Counted from the stretch's first letter, positions 1 to 12,900 are shown. The stretch: DNA of 64,000 bases from Anas platyrhynchos (GCF_047663525.1 NC_092611.1:6361001-6425000); one strand, 5' to 3'. Program-made: numbers and translations. The notes: generated by a model not told the origin, from the letters alone.

Positions 1-1319
1 CGTGCCCCCTGCCTGGCATGCTTTCTTCTGCAGCCTTTGGTTCTTCCTTATCGTAAATCCTGTAGGATTTAACTTCTAGCTACTGATCCTTTTGACAGTA
101 ATGGACCATTAACTAACTAGACATAAAATTGAAAGTGTAAATCCCTCTCCCTTGGGGAATGAGAAAGCAGGTTTAGGATGCAGGCCATGAAATACAAGAG
201 TTCATTGTAATCACAAACGAGGCCAGATTAACTCTGCCTGCCCAGCATCCCCAGATCCGTGCCAGCTGATGAAGAAGAAAGCAAAAGCTGAGGCTAGTGT
301 TGCAGAATCATTTGCATCTGCCAGGGAAAAGCCTCCAGCCTTAATGTCTGAGCTGATTTATCCCATTGTCAGGGTCTTCCCTGTGAGACAGCGAGGGATG
401 CTGAGGAATTTTCCCCAGAGCCTGGTGCTGCCTCTGATCCCAGGCTTGGTGTATCTCCCTTTTTGGGACAGAGAGGGAAGGGAAGAGCTGATGAGCATTT
501 CTCATATCAAGAGGGGAAAGCACAAAGTGCTTTTGCCCCTGCTCCCACCCAGCTAAGGATGAGAGGCCCCATTGCCAGCACTTCCCCTGGGGTCCCTGTA
601 ACGTGCCAGGGCTCCGCTGTGCCTCTGGCAGGGAGTTTGCTGCTGACTCTTCTCTAGACCTTGAGAGCAGTGCCCACTGATTACAAAAAAATTAATTACC
701 TTCCTCTTGCCGGACTGACTTTCAAGGTCTCGCAGGCCCTTAATCAAGCATCTTCCTTAAAAGAGGTTTTGATTGAATTGCTGGAAGGCTTCATTAGAGC
801 CCGGATCGCCAGGTCAGAGGGGGAAGAGTCCAGAGACCTGGCTGGGCTCTGCTTGTGCTGCAAACTTACCTCGGGAATAAGTGACTGAGTCAGAGAAAAG
901 AGGGGGAAACAGGTTAAAAAGTGGCCTAGCTACCCAAAAATTAAATGCCTTCAGCTGGTGCTTGAGGGTTGGTTGCATGGGACTTGTTTGTAGGCACACG
1001 GAGGGCTGTTCCCGAGGATTTGCCACCTCCTGCAAAGCACCACAAAGCAGCTCTGGTGATGGCTGCACGCTGTGGGTGTCCCCAAAAAGTGAGGTAACCG
1101 GTGGCTGCTGGTCCCTGCACGCTCTCCTCCCCTGCAAGCCCTGGCCACGCTCCTGCAGCCGAGCTGCGTGCCGCTGTCCGTGCCATTCCTCGTGCCAGCA
1201 GCACAAGAGCAACTGGGAAAAGTGTCTGGAATTTATCACCCGTGGCAGGAGCTTTTGTCTGCAATGAAAAACATTTCCCCCCCTCCCCTCTTCTAGTGCT
1301 TTCCCCCTTCCCTCCTCTC

Positions 1320-1600
1320 ATTGTTATTATTATTATTAAGAAGCTTAATGCCATATGTCTTGCTGTTTCATAAATAACCCCTGTAATCAAGCAGTGCTGG
1401 GTAAATGGGCAGTCCAGCTTGTGCAATTTGTTTGACAAAATGAATCCAGAAGAATATGAGTCTGTGGAGGAAAGACAAATAGAGCAGCTTGGATAAATGT
1501 GTTAACCAAGAGAAAAATGGCTTGGCAGAGTGGTCGATGCTATATTTATCCATGCAAATGGAGTCCGGGGCTAATTTATTAAAAATAGAGCACAGAGCTC
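1320..1600. promoter_or_regulatory. Enhancer-like A+T island with octamer site
   Basis: This block is clearly more A+T-rich than the sequence on both sides. It starts with a short ATT repeat (1321-1338) and carries an exact POU-type octamer ATGCAAAT at 1552-1559, directly after TATTTATCC, followed by a CTAATTTATTAAAAATA stretch. It has no long open frame. The composition and motif content resemble vertebrate conserved non-coding elements. A regulatory role is inferred; conservation could not be tested. Confidence 0.35.
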
Positions 1601-2189
1601 ACCAGAACGGTCGGCGTCTCCTAGGAGGGGTGGTGAAAAATGTGGTGTAAATGGGGCTGGGGCTGGAGATGTCTGGCTGTACCCCGGGGAGGTGGGCAGT
1701 GGGGTTTTTTTGGGGACTGATGGACACAGCAGGGCTGGCCTGCAGGTTTCTGCTGTCTGTTGGCAGCGCACGTAGCCCTGGATTGCTCTAGCATACCTGG
1801 AGACAGTGCTGTGAGGAGCCGACAAAGGAAAAAAAAAATAAAGAAAAAATTAAAAAATCACAAAATCAATGTGTTCAGCGGGTGCTTGTTGACTCTTTGA
1901 TCTTCTGGCGGTTCTTTTTTTTTTTTTTTCATGCCTTTCCTCTGAATCTCTGAAAGTGGATATTAGATTTTTGTCCAGCATCGGGCCTTTCCTGGCCTTG
2001 CTGGTGCATTTTAATTCCTTACTGGGAAAACTGGGCTCCCGACTCCCTGTGCTGGGATTCTTGAGACGTACGAAGGTCCGAGGGGACCCTCATTCCCTGC
2101 AGCTGTGAGGTTTGGATGTTTTCTGCAACGAGGAGCACCTTGGGCTGCTTTTTGCTTCCTTCCCAGGCAATTTTTCCATGTCCCCTGGG

Positions 2190-2485
2190 CAGGAGGAGTC
2201 CCCGGGCGCACCCTGCGTCTCCTGCGCGCAGCGGTGCTGCTGCCGCACGGCGATGGCCATTGCAAAAACCAGCAGGGGCAGGAAAAGCCGGGGTCCTGCC
2301 CCTTCTGCGGAGCTGCCTGCCCTCTCTCCGGCCTGCAATCCTCAGCCTGGGAGGTGCTGCAGGAGGAGAGAAATCCCAGCCCAAACCCTTCCCTCCGCCA
2401 CCAGGCGGCACCGCGGCTCTGCCGGCGCCGGGGCTGGGAGCCGCTCCCTGCAGCTCCCTCTTGCAGGCTTCTCCCTCGGCCGTGT
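2190..2485. other. CpG-rich patch (CpG-island-like)
   Basis: A hand count gives about two dozen CpG dinucleotides in roughly 295 bp, with G+C near two thirds. The observed/expected ratio is about 0.7, at the edge of the usual CpG-island thresholds. Dense clusters include CTGCGCGCAGCGG (around 2220) and GCCGGCGCCGGGG (around 2421). Overlapping open frames on both strands across it have no recognisable domain. It could be a distal promoter or enhancer, or simply G+C-rich spacer. Confidence 0.45.
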
Positions 2486-2869
2486 CACCTGGAAAGCCGA
2501 CTTTTTAATGAAAAAAACCACTGTGTTTTTTATGTGGGGTGTGCGTGAGGATGTGTTCCTGCCTCCTTGCCTCCTTCCTGCCCTCTGAGCACCAGCGCTG
2601 CCTTCGCTCTGATGCAGCCAGCTCGAAGGGGAGCCACTGGGTTGATGTGCCCAGGGATGCTGGGCAGAAAAAGCCGAGGATCTGGCTCCTGCAAGCTTTG
2701 TAAGCTGTGCCAGAGGGAGAAGAGGCATTGCTGCAGTGTGGGCAGCTCGGTGCCCGGCTGTGTGCCCACTGGTGTGATAGCAGAGGAGTCGCCTCTTGCT
2801 CCTGCTCCCTTGGAGGTTGGCTCCCCACCCTCCAGGTCCCTCTCCCCGGCCCTGGTGTGTATGAGTATT

Positions 2870-2889
2870 CTTTTTTTTTTTTTTTTTTT
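2870..2889. repeat. Poly(T) tract
   Basis: An uninterrupted run of about 19-20 T directly follows ATGAGTATTC. The next bases turn into an A+T-rich stretch reading AATATTTTAAAC. It is a simple homopolymer; no retroposon body was recognised on either side. Confidence 0.9.
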
Positions 2890-4819
2890 AAGTGGCGAGC
2901 TGAATATTTTAAACAAACACTGCTTAACATCTATAATTTATGGGCAAGGCTTCAGAGGAGGAGATCAGTCGCTGCGTGGTGCCGAGGGTGGCTCTCCGTC
3001 TGCAGCAGCCTCCCTCCGCTGCTGTTTGCAGTCACCTGGCGAGGCGGAAGGGATGAGCCTGGGGCAGCACCCAGAAAATTCCCAGCTTGGAAGGAAGAGA
3101 AGCCTCCTGTCTGTCTCCTCGGGCTGGCAGGAGCATCTCTGAGCCCTCTTCCAAGCACCTGCCCCAGGGAGCTGCACCAGGACCAGGGTTTGAGCTCAAA
3201 GGCACTGCTGGCCAGGGCAGATGCAGTGCTGGTCCCTGTCCCCTCTGAGCCCCAGCTTGTTCCCCAAGCTGCACGTGGGAGGGTCCTGGGCTTGTTCTTT
3301 AATGGGAGTGGAGAGACTTTGGCTTCAATTAATTAATTTGCTGCTCTTCCCCATTTTCAGGACCATCTTTTATTCATGGCCAAGTGGCGCAGACGCCGCT
3401 GCTTCTGCCTTCTCAGGATGCTGGCATTAATATTTCATCCTGGAGCCTGCTCGTGCTGAAGAGAGCTCGTGTCCCACGTACCTGCCTCTTCCCATTGATC
3501 TCGTGCTCCCCTCCTCCAGCCCCATGCTGCCTGTCCCTGTCACTTTGCCACCTTACGGCCTCTCCCCAGCTCATGTTCCCAATTAAATGTGGTGGGTTCA
3601 GTCTCGGGGCAGAGGGTGCCCTGGCTGCTGAAGCAATAAGGGGTCCTGGGAGCGCCTTGTTTCGATATAAATCAGTGGGGAAGGGGAATGATCCTTATTC
3701 TCCTACCCCCTCCTGTTAGAACAGGGAAAACAGGACCTGTGTTTCAGCTGCTCAGGGCTTTGGCTGCGACCCAGAAGGAGAGCAGGAGAAAACCCTGCCT
3801 GTACCTGTTAGGGGAGCAGCAGAAGTGATGAAAAGAAGCTCTCCTCCTGTTTTTCCACCTCTCCCCTGGCTCCTGTGCATACACCTCAGGCATTTCTCAG
3901 CTCTGCAGGGCCCCCAGGCCAGCAGCAGCCTGTGCCTGCAGCAAGGCTCTTGCCCCAAACACAGGCAGGCCACGGTGCAGCCACTTGGAGTGGCCCTTCA
4001 TCTGCTGAACGGCAGCTCCAGAAAGCTCTTTGGATAAAAATACTGCGAAGTTCCTGAGCAGGGAGCAGGCAGAAGCCTTTTTGTTCAGGCAGGTAGCACA
4101 AAGAAGTAACTCCTTGCTGGGTCTAGGTGCTCCTGGTTCTTTCTTGGGCTTCGTTATTTGATTGTTTTCTTCTCCACCAGGAGTTTTGAGGATTATGCTG
4201 ACTTCAGAGGGCCCGACTGCTCGTTCCTTGGTTGCCCTCTTCAGGACCAACCTATCCAATGCACATTGTGTTCGGGGCTCTCAGCGGCGCACTGATCTCA
4301 GGCTGTTGCACTCGAGGAGGCAGATTAATTATAGTTCAATTTGTTCCAGTTCAGCTCGAGCTTCCAGGGGTGCCTCTCACGTCAGAGCGAGCTGGGGACG
4401 GGGGAGGACGTGCTTCTCCTCCTTCCCACCTTGGAGAGGAGGGCAGGGTGGCAAAGGAGGTCTCCAGGGATGCCCAAGCTGCCTTTGCACAGGGGGGAGG
4501 CTGGTTTGGAGCTGTTCAAGCACATGAAGAGTTGATTTTGCTCCCAAGTGGAAAGGGTTTGGGATGGAGAGAGCTGGGAAGGTGCAGCAAGGTGTCATTG
4601 GCACTGGGGTTGGGGCCGTGTGGTGTGGGATGTGGGGTGAAGCCTCCCTGCCCCACACTGGTGGCTTGGAGCACTTGTCCTGGCAGGGGGAGGCTTTGCA
4701 GCTCCCGTGGGATGGGAGGAGGAATAAATGGAGAGGGGAGCTGGGAAGAACTGGTCTGTGAGGGTGAGTTGTGTCAGGGAGCGTGTGCCCGTGAGCGTGC
4801 GCTCGTCCGTGCGCACGGG

Positions 4820-4980
4820 GCTGTGCTCAATTAAGGGAACGCGATGGCAGGCTGCAGGATGTGGAGGCTGCGAGTGGCAGAATCTCCACAGCCTCATTAA
4901 GCCCTCATGTCCAAATTAAATGTCAGATTTGCATATCGGGTCTGTGTTTTCAGGCCCATTATGCGGCAGCCGGGAGGGGT
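4820..4980. promoter_or_regulatory. Enhancer-like island with octamer ATTTGCAT
   Basis: An A+T-rich block begins with CTCAATTAAGGG and contains CTCATTAAGCCC, CAAATTAAATG and an exact octamer ATTTGCAT at 4927-4934. Just upstream lies the 12-bp palindrome CCGTGCGCACGG (4807-4818). No coding signal is present. A regulatory function is inferred from composition and motifs only. Confidence 0.3.
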
Positions 4981-5137
4981 GGGAGTGCCGTGGGGATCCG
5001 GCTCCTGTGGCCGCCTGCTGCAAGGATGCACCGAGCGGCAGCAGGAGGAGCTGGGGCTGCTGAGCCTGCCCTCCTCTCTGGTGTGTTTCAAAGCAATTTG
5101 CTAATTTACTAAGAGGGCAGGGACCCTGAGCTGTTGG

Positions 5138-5200
5138 CCCATCCATGTTTTATTTTACAGCTGGGGAAACCGAGGCACGGGGCCAGGAGGTGGTGGGTTC
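5138..5200 (+). mobile_element. MIR-like SINE core relic
   Basis: The string ATTTTACAGCTGGGGAAAC followed by CGAGGCACGGGG closely matches the MIR SINE core (consensus as I recall it: ATTTTACAGATGAGGAAAC then TGAGGCACAGAG). The match is about 30 bp with a handful of substitutions. The upstream and downstream arms are too decayed to place. MIR-type elements are ancient, so such decay is expected in a bird. A chance match is possible, but the ungapped core makes a true relic more likely than not. Confidence 0.5.
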
Positions 5201-7019
5201 ACCTGGCACCGTCCTGGGGGCACAGAAGGGGCAGCGCTGCCTGGGCTCTGGCTGCGGAGCTTCACCACCTCCAGGAAGCCCTTTACAACTCCCCCCCAGG
5301 CTGGATTCCAGGAAAATCTTCTTTTAATCCAGATTTAATTACCTTTAAAGACAAACAAAGCTCTTCCTTGCCCCTGGGGAAGCTCAGCCAGCAGGGTAGC
5401 TTCAGGTATTGGTCCGAAGCCAGGCTGCTGAGCCCCGAAGTGCAGAGGAATTTCCCTTGTCGATGGAGGCAGGAAAAATTGTCAAGGGAAGGAAACCGGC
5501 AGCACTCTGAGCTGGTGAGAGACACCTGGGAGGGAGGTTTATGGGGTTAGCAGGGCTGGCTGCAGGGGCTTCTGTCCTGCAAGGCAGCAGGAGCAGGGAG
5601 TGACTGGAGAGCATCATTTCAGGGGGAGGGGGAGACAAGGCTTCTTCCTCCAGGAAAAGGAGTCACAGCCACCTGGGTCCGTGTTGTGTGCTGCCACGGA
5701 GTCCTGCTGGGACCTGCTGGAGTCCCATGGGCTGTGAGGGGTCAGTGGCTGCGAGGAGACGGTGAGCAAGAAGGGGAAAACGACGTCCCCATTGCTCTGC
5801 AGTCCTGCGCCTGCTGCCCTGCACATCTGCGGAGCACGTCACATCCTTCACGGGCCAGATGCTGAAAGATGCTGAACATCCTCGGAAGGTCAAACTCGGA
5901 TGGCAGAAAGCCCTTCTGGCTGGCTCTGAGACGCGGGAGTGACAGCGCCTGCACGACAGGAGACGCCTGGGAGGCAGAGCAGCTCCCGAGTCAGTCTTCT
6001 CCAGAGAAGGGTTCGCTGATGGAGGGATGAGTTTTCACCAGCTCTGCAGCTGGTGGCAGTTTCTGCACCGCACGCAAGAAGCATCTTGTGTGTCTGGCAC
6101 ATTGGTGCCTGCAGGGCAGTGCAGGGAACCAGGGCTCTGCTTCCTCGCTGGGGTTTGGTGCCTGTGGACTTTATCCAAGCACACTTTGCACCATTTCCCC
6201 AGCAAGGGAAGAGGCCCAGCACCAGGAAGGCTCAGGGCTGGGGGACCCGAAACATCCCCTCTGGGCACCTTCCCACCTCAAACCTCCCTATAAGCATGGG
6301 TGAGGACTGCAGCCCCCCAGTTCCCTGCCTCCCAGCAGGCTGCCAGGCAGGCACGGACATTGTTCCTGCCAGGGGAACTGCTCCAGATTTACCCCCTCGT
6401 AAAAAGAAAGGACGTGGCTTTATTAAACCCCGTTGTGAGTCCTGGGAGGGGTGAAGTGATGGAGGACGGGGATAAAACTCTGCGGTCTGCCACGGGCTCC
6501 CTGTAGGACCGTAAAGCAGTTGTATGATTCCTCCTGGTCCCAGTTCTCCTAGCCATAAAACCCAGGGAGCCTCCTGCCTGGGCTAGGAGGAATGCAGCCC
6601 TTTCGGGGCTGAGGCAGAGCCATCACAACGTCCAGAGAGAGGAGTTCACTGTGGGTTTGTTCTGCCACTACCCCTCTGCCCTGTACCCGTGGGCAAATCC
6701 TCAGGATCTGCTTTACCCCTGCACCAGCTGCCCTTCTGCACACGCGGTGCCGCGTCCCTCTCCCCATAGATGGTGAAGCATCCTCCCTCCCGTTTAAGGC
6801 TCTGAGCTCCTTGGCTCCCTAAAAATAAGCAGAGAGGTCAGGTGGAAAGGCCACGGCAGCAGAAGGCTTGCTCAGCCTCTGCTTTTTGTCATTACAGGGG
6901 TGGTGCAGGCAAATCCTTGGCTCCTCGGGCTCCCCGGGGGCAGCTCTTAGCGCTGCTCGCCCAGCTCTGCTCCGCCTGCCGTGCTCGTATAATCCAGAGT
7001 CCTAAAACTGCTGACAAGT

Positions 7020-7160
7020 CCGTAGAGCAGAATGGGGATGATATGCAACATTAACATTAAAAACGGGCCAAACTTACCTCGCTGTCTTCATTAGGCTGCT
7101 GTGTTTTATTTGTGCGCTTTACTGCCTAATAAATAATCCTGCAGGTGAGTTAGTTAAGCT
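7020..7160. promoter_or_regulatory. Enhancer-like A+T island
   Basis: The block contains ATTAACATTAAAAACGGGCC, CTTCATTAGGCTGC and CCTAATAAATAATCC, in contrast to the G+C-rich flank ending near 6990. It has no open frame of note. It resembles other short homeodomain-motif-rich islands in this window. Function is inferred. Confidence 0.3.
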
Positions 7161-7744
7161 GCCCCCAGGAGCAGGGGAAGAGGCAGTTGTGCATGGCCAC
7201 GGGGGGGATTCAGCCACAAATCAGCATCTGGGAACAGCAGAATTGGTGCAAAATCGGGACAGAAAACTTATAAAAGCCAGCGGCACTGAACCTCAGCACA
7301 AAACTCACAGAGCAGCCCCAGCCTGAGCCAGCACCGAGCAGGATTCAGCATCAGGAGCACATTCAGAGCTGGGAGCCTCCCTCGCAGCCCTTCCTGCTCG
7401 TCTTCTGCATTCTCACTGCTCCTAGGGTTTGTTTCTGATCTTTTCTGCCCGACTTCTGGTTCCTGGAAGGGGCCTAGGAAAGCTCCTCGCCTGCCTGGCA
7501 TGCCTGCTGCAGGACCACGGGTACGGCAGCAACCCAGCCCTTCTGCTTCTGCAGCTGGCAGGCAGTGCCAGGAAAGCTCCTCGGTGCTAACGAGGGAAAA
7601 TGAAGTATAACTCGGTAAGGTCAGGTATTCTCGGATTGTCAGCTGCCTTATAAAAAAAAAAAAAAAATCCCTCTACTTTAATGAAACTGGAGTTGTTTGC
7701 AGAAAACCCTTTGATAAATAAGTTGATTTTTTTTTTTTTTTTTT

Positions 7745-7920
7745 CACGAGAAGCCTGATAAGAAATTTATTTGTGGGAAAGAATGAAAGGCGGGGGTGAA
7801 TCATCCCATTTCGGCATTTCCAAAATGGAAAAAAAATAAAAGTGCCACTTTACATTAAAAGGCACCGTTTTGCTTAGAAATGGTAGCTAACCGCAATTAC
7901 CAAAAAGATCAGAAAGGCTG
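7745..7920. promoter_or_regulatory. Enhancer-like island with GATA motif
   Basis: An A+T-rich block just after a T run. It contains GCCTGATAAGAAATTTATT (a GATA core), CACTTTACATTAAAAGGC and GCTAACCGCAATTACC. No coding signal. Regulatory role inferred from motif content and contrast with the flanks. Confidence 0.3.
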
Positions 7921-9689
7921 AGCTTGGATGGGTCTGGGTAGCGAAGGAGCCCTTGTCCTCCTCCCGTTCCAGGAGCTCAGACCGAGCTCAGCTGAATGAA
8001 CTTCATCCTTTTAATACAAAGCAGGTCTTTTTCCAATCCACCCTCAGACTTTTAAATACTGTTTACTGCAAGCCCGGCGCTGCGAGCAGGCACATTAGGC
8101 ATTTTGCGCATTACACCAGATAATGGGTTGAAAAATAAACAGGATGGAAACGGGGCCCTCGGCTCTCAGACACCCGGGGATCTGGTCCCCAGTGGGGTGG
8201 GGACCTCTCCTGCCATGTGGGGCACTGCTCTGCTCGGGGGTGATTTTGGGTAGGGGCAGAGCATCCCTGTGGGATGCCAGAGCAGCCGGGCTGGGGGCAC
8301 GGGCAGGGGACGGCCACGGAGCATCAGCTCTGGATGCAGATGTTGGCAAGAATGCAGATTTTGTTTTTGGCTGTAGGCTTGCTGTTCACATCCCTCTGTG
8401 CTCCTCATCTCCCTGGGGAGGAGGGAGAAAAGCAGCCCCTGTGCCGCAGCGAGGGGTGCTGCAGGCAGGGTGGGAGCCCACGGCTCGAGTCCTCCTGGGG
8501 ATGCAGCGGGGAGCACCCACGCTGTTCCACCTGTGTGTCTCTGTGTGCTTCACCCTAGCCTAAAAAAAATAAATAAAAATAAATCCTTTCTTGGCTGGTT
8601 TTGGCTGGTCAGGGCACGAGGGAGCTCCTGCTTTGCTGCATGGCCTCGCGGTGGAAGTCATGCCACCCCGTGCCTCCGGAGGGGCACAGCACAAGCAACT
8701 GTGCTCGTCCCCAGCTGTGCTTGTAAGGGGGCGGCGCTCGCTTGTATAATGTCCTATTCTTCTGGGATTTAATTAGCTGTGGTTTATTCGCTCGGCAGAG
8801 GCAAATGAGGTTTTAATTTTTTTGTCTACGGTTGCGAGGTGGTTTTTGTTCATCACATCAGGAGCTCTCGGAGGCCTCCCACGTCAGAAGCTGCCTCCAA
8901 AAGGATGGAAAGGGTTGGAGAAAACAGGGCTGATAGTCCAGAGGTGGCTTTAATACGAGCAGGGTTTTTTTTTTTTTCCCAAACACATGGCACTTGATTG
9001 TGCCCCTCTTATTTCTGGGAGACGTCCTGGGTGCAGAACCGTGGCACTGGGTGACTTAGTGACTTGTCCTTGGCAATGGTGCTAAAAAGACACAAGATTT
9101 CCAGGCTCACACATCCTGGTGGGAGCCTGCAGAGACCCCTCAGAGCTCAGCAGAGATGCTGAAAGCCGTGAGGGAGATGGAAATTGGGCACTTGGCTTCA
9201 TCCAGCCTGGAAAGCAGGCAGCCCTGAGGGAAGGAGCTTGGAAAAGCCCATCCAGCCACCGGGCTCAGTGCCTGGGCTCCAGGATCCCCTCATATACAGC
9301 CAGAATGCTGGAAACACAGGTGCGAGGTGCAGAAGTTAAAAGCCCCGTGGTGCCTTCAATGCAAGAGGGCTCGGGGGTCCCAGGGGTGCTGGGGCTCCTG
9401 CAACATCGCAGCCAGAGGGCTCCGTGCTGGTGGACCCGTGCTTTATGCGAGCGCTCCCAGGCTGGGCTCTGGCTGGAAAAAAAAAAAATGATTCGTTTTG
9501 TAAGAATTGCCACTGAACATTGGAGAAAAAGTCATGAGAAATGACCAGGATATAAACTCCTGAGACTGCTGAGGGAAATTTTTGTTTATTTGTTTGCTTT
9601 AGGAAAAAGAAAAAATCAAAGAGAAAAGCATTAAGGAAGCTAAGGGGCTGCGAGGAGAGAAAAAAATGCAATTTTCTCTTTAAAGCTCT

Positions 9690-9900
9690 TTCTGATTTTA
9701 AAGTGACACAAGGAAAATATAAATGGTTCTAGAAAACTTCACCAAAAAGAGAGGAATGAGAAAATAACTCCGATGAAGGGCAGTATATTGAGGATCATAT
9801 CTGCCTTCACCCCTTGTAAAACAATATTGGCGATTCCAGTTATTTATTGCCATGTCAGCTACATAATATTAAGAAAATAAAAAATTAGAATTTACCCTGG
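9690..9900. promoter_or_regulatory. Enhancer-like A+T island
   Basis: About 210 bp of A+T-rich, non-repetitive sequence. It includes GGCAGTATATTGAGGATCAT, AAACAATATTGGCGATTCC and CAGCTACATAATATTAAG. It lies between G+C-rich spacers and shows no open frame. Its complexity argues against a simple A+T repeat and fits a conserved non-coding element. No alignment was available. Confidence 0.33.
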
Positions 9901-12900
9901 GAGTAGACAAGTGGCCGAGGGAACGAGACCACCCTTGGGCAGCAAACCTGAATGCAGAAGCGATGAGGGGAGCAGGAGGCTGGGAAGCCCAGCAGGTGGA
10001 TGGGGAGACGTGGGGCTTATTTCTGCCTTTTGTTCTGGGGCATCAAGCATTTGGGGCCAGGGCTGTGCCACGGAGAAAGCTCCAACCTGGGGGGTCCTTG
10101 CTGGGGATGCTCTCCCGAGGGTCACAATCCTGCTCCCCGCAGTGAGGTTTGGGGCAGCTGGAGGTGGCAGGAGCACAAGGAAGAAGAAAATTGATGGGGA
10201 AAGAGGAACCTGCTGGAAGAGGGCTGGGATCCTTCAGACAGCCCCACCACTTACAGGCACTGATGAGCAAGAGTGAGAAGTGCTGGAAAGCCACCACGTC
10301 TCTGCAGTGAGCCTGTTGTCTGCTCTTCCTCCTCCCAGCCCGTGGACTGAGTGTTCAGTCTCATCCAACCCAGCCCACAAATCATCTTGTCCCTGGTTTT
10401 TGTCTCCTCTTCACGCAGTTGGTATTTGTCATTAACACATTTTATTAGTCTTTGTTCCCCTCCCCCAGTAAAAAAAAGAAAAAAAAAAAAGAAAAAAAAA
10501 AGCTTAATAAAATGCCAGAACACACACCGAGCAGGAGAACAAATTGTGAACGCGTTCATTAAACAAATACACTTCTCCTCCAGTCTTCGGATGGAAATTA
10601 ATTACCCTCCTGGAACTGCAACCCGGAGGTGCGTGGTGGCTGGGTCTGGATCTTTTTGGAGGGGTGTGAGCTGTTCCCATCCAGCTGGGGCATTTCCATC
10701 CCCAAGGCTGGGAGGTGGCAGAGCCCAGCAGGGATCTGAGAAGGGCCAAAAAAGAGCTGATGGGGGCGGCTTCATTGGCAAGGAGCTTGTGGCTTGTGGC
10801 TAGCTCATGTTCCTTTCCCCTTCATGCCTCCCACTGCTGGGGATGTAGGAGGATGGGATTCCTCCTTGCCCTATAAATAAATGGTGAGACCCCGTGCAGG
10901 AGGTTTGCATCCCCTCTGTGCCATGCCGGTGTCCTGCAGGACACGGATGTGCTCTCCCCTGTGCCTGGGGTGCATTACTAGTCCACAGGCATCCCATAAT
11001 GAACCCTTTAGCTGGGAGTAGGGAGAGGGAGAAGGAGAGAGAATGAACGAGCGAGGAAAGGGAGAATGACTGCGGGTTCAGTTAGTTAATAAAGGAATCG
11101 CAGAAAGCAAGGTGAAGAGACAGTGGTAATTTTATGCACTGCCAGTCAGGCCCATTTGTCCTGGGAGCAGCTCCAATTTCTCTCTGAGCTGTTCCTTTTC
11201 TTTAGAAATGGAGCTGTGAAAGGGGAAAAAGGAAGGAAAAAAAAAAAAAAAACTGATTAAAATCAGCACCCAAACTGACAAGGAAAAAAAAAGCCATTTT
11301 AATCTCTGCATCCATAGATACCTCTTCTCCCGAATACGTGAAACAAAGGGGAATTTAGAATATTGCCCAGGCAAACAGAACAAAAGCTGCAATGCTCTGA
11401 CTTTGGGGGTAGGCTTGTCATATCCCAGTCCTAACCCCAACACGAGGCCAAATTTCCTCTGTGCAGCTCTTAATTCCTGCCCATTTACACCTCTAGCCGC
11501 TCTGCTCGCTCACTCCCCATCCATTCCCAGCCATTTAAGCCTCCCTAAAAGCCCTAATTAGCACCATAATTTTTGTGCCTCGTGTCTACACCCCATTCAA
11601 GCCTTCTCCCCTCTGCTAAATATTGCTGATGTGGGGCTGGCCCTGAGCAGGATCAGCTCCCTCCCTGCCTGCCGTGCCTCTGCTGCTTCCCAAAAACTCT
11701 CCGAGCAGGCACGTGAGCTTCGAGGGCTGAGCCGTTTGTGGTGGCGTTGCGTGGAGCTTTAATTTCTGATTGAGGGTTTGCGTTTCTGATTGAGGGGAAG
11801 AGAAAGTCTTTGGGGACGCCAGCTCGGGAGGGCGTTCCCCGTGTTTAAAACCAGGCGTGGAGCATCCTGCGGTGAAAATAGTGGTTGTGTTGTAAGATCC
11901 CAGGTGGGGACACAAACAGCGGAGCGCACACATAGTAAATTCTGACTGAGTGTTGCTTGGAAGGCGATGAGGCAGTTTTGCAGCAGCCCTGGGTGGGTGG
12001 ATGTGTTTGCCCATCAATTCTACTCTGCTGGGTCCTGAGCAGTTAATGCACGCCCAGGTCACCCTTTGCCCTGGGCAGAGCTGCTCTGATCACTGTGGCA
12101 GTGGCTTGGTGCAAGGATGAGTGGGATCGAGTGCAAGAAACACCATTTAGCATCTGCATGCTGATGCAGACTGCACGTGTAGGGGCGTTTCTGCTGCAGG
12201 AATTCTCTGTTTTACCCCCTTGCTCTGCTTTACCCCATCCCTCTGCTCTGCCCCATCCTCTCCATCCACAGCCTGGCCAAGGGAAGGCGAAGGCATGGTC
12301 AGAGCAGACGTCAGCTGAGGCAGCACGTGCGAGCTCGCAGGGCTGCTAGAGAAGCTTTCAGGGCTTGTCTCCAAGGGAACACTCTGAAAGGTTCAGGAGC
12401 AAAGCAGCGCCTTGCTTAACGAGGATTAAATCCGGTGGGGCTGCCCCTAAGCAAAGGGGCTTGCACAGAAGGCTGGGAGCACTCCTGTGTCTGTTTAACC
12501 TCTTTTAACTTTCCTGCCTTTGCCCCTTTCACCGAATAAGCACAATCCCCCATGTCTTGATGACTCGAGGGCAAAAAGTTGTGTGGTTTTTGTTTGTTTG
12601 CTCTTTTTTTTATTATTTTTTTTAAAGGAGGCACTGATAGCATGTGCCCTTCCTGAAGGTGCACAGGGGATATAAACCCCTCATGAGGAAGCCAAGCGTT
12701 GTTTTTTTGGGTGGAAGGGCTTAGGAAATGAAGGAAGCAGCCTTGCCGAGTGCTGTTACACAGGAGGATGCTGTGGGTGTTAACGTTAGGAGCAGCGTTG
12801 GGCTCGCAGAGATAAATAAGGTTTGTGGGATGCAGGTCAAGCTCGAGAGGACTCCAGTTCCCCCCTGCCCTGCTCCTTTGCTGCTGGTGGTCTTCTGGAG

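Larger units (their letters stand above)
1..5130. other. Gene-free stretch, 5' part of window
   Basis: No exon-like or recognisable coding sequence was seen. Most of the DNA is G+C-rich spacer with frequent CTGC/CAGC strings. It contains an exact ATTTGCAT octamer at 310-317, homopolymer T runs at about 1915-1929 and 2870-2889, the A+T island at 1.3-1.6 kb, the CpG-rich patch at 2.19-2.49 kb and the octamer-bearing island near 4.9 kb. Open frames at 2105-2588 and 2567-3336 overlap one another in several frames and on both strands, as expected from G+C-rich non-coding sequence rather than genes. Confidence 0.7.
5201..9689. other. Gene-free stretch between 5.2 and 9.7 kb
   Basis: No coding or RNA gene was recognised. 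The sequence is mainly G+C-rich spacer with enhancer-like A+T islands at 7.02-7.16 and 7.78-7.92 kb, and a smaller one near 8.76-8.83 kb with TTTAATTAGC and GAGGTTTTAATTT. Homopolymer runs occur at about 7651-7667 (A) and 7727-7744 (T). Around 8560-8585 there is a short AAAT-type simple repeat. Confidence 0.65.

Noticed and set aside
9020-9110. Possible MIR-like text (AGTGACTTGTCCTTGG)
   Set aside because: Only about 16 loosely matching bases with no collinear second segment. Too weak to list.
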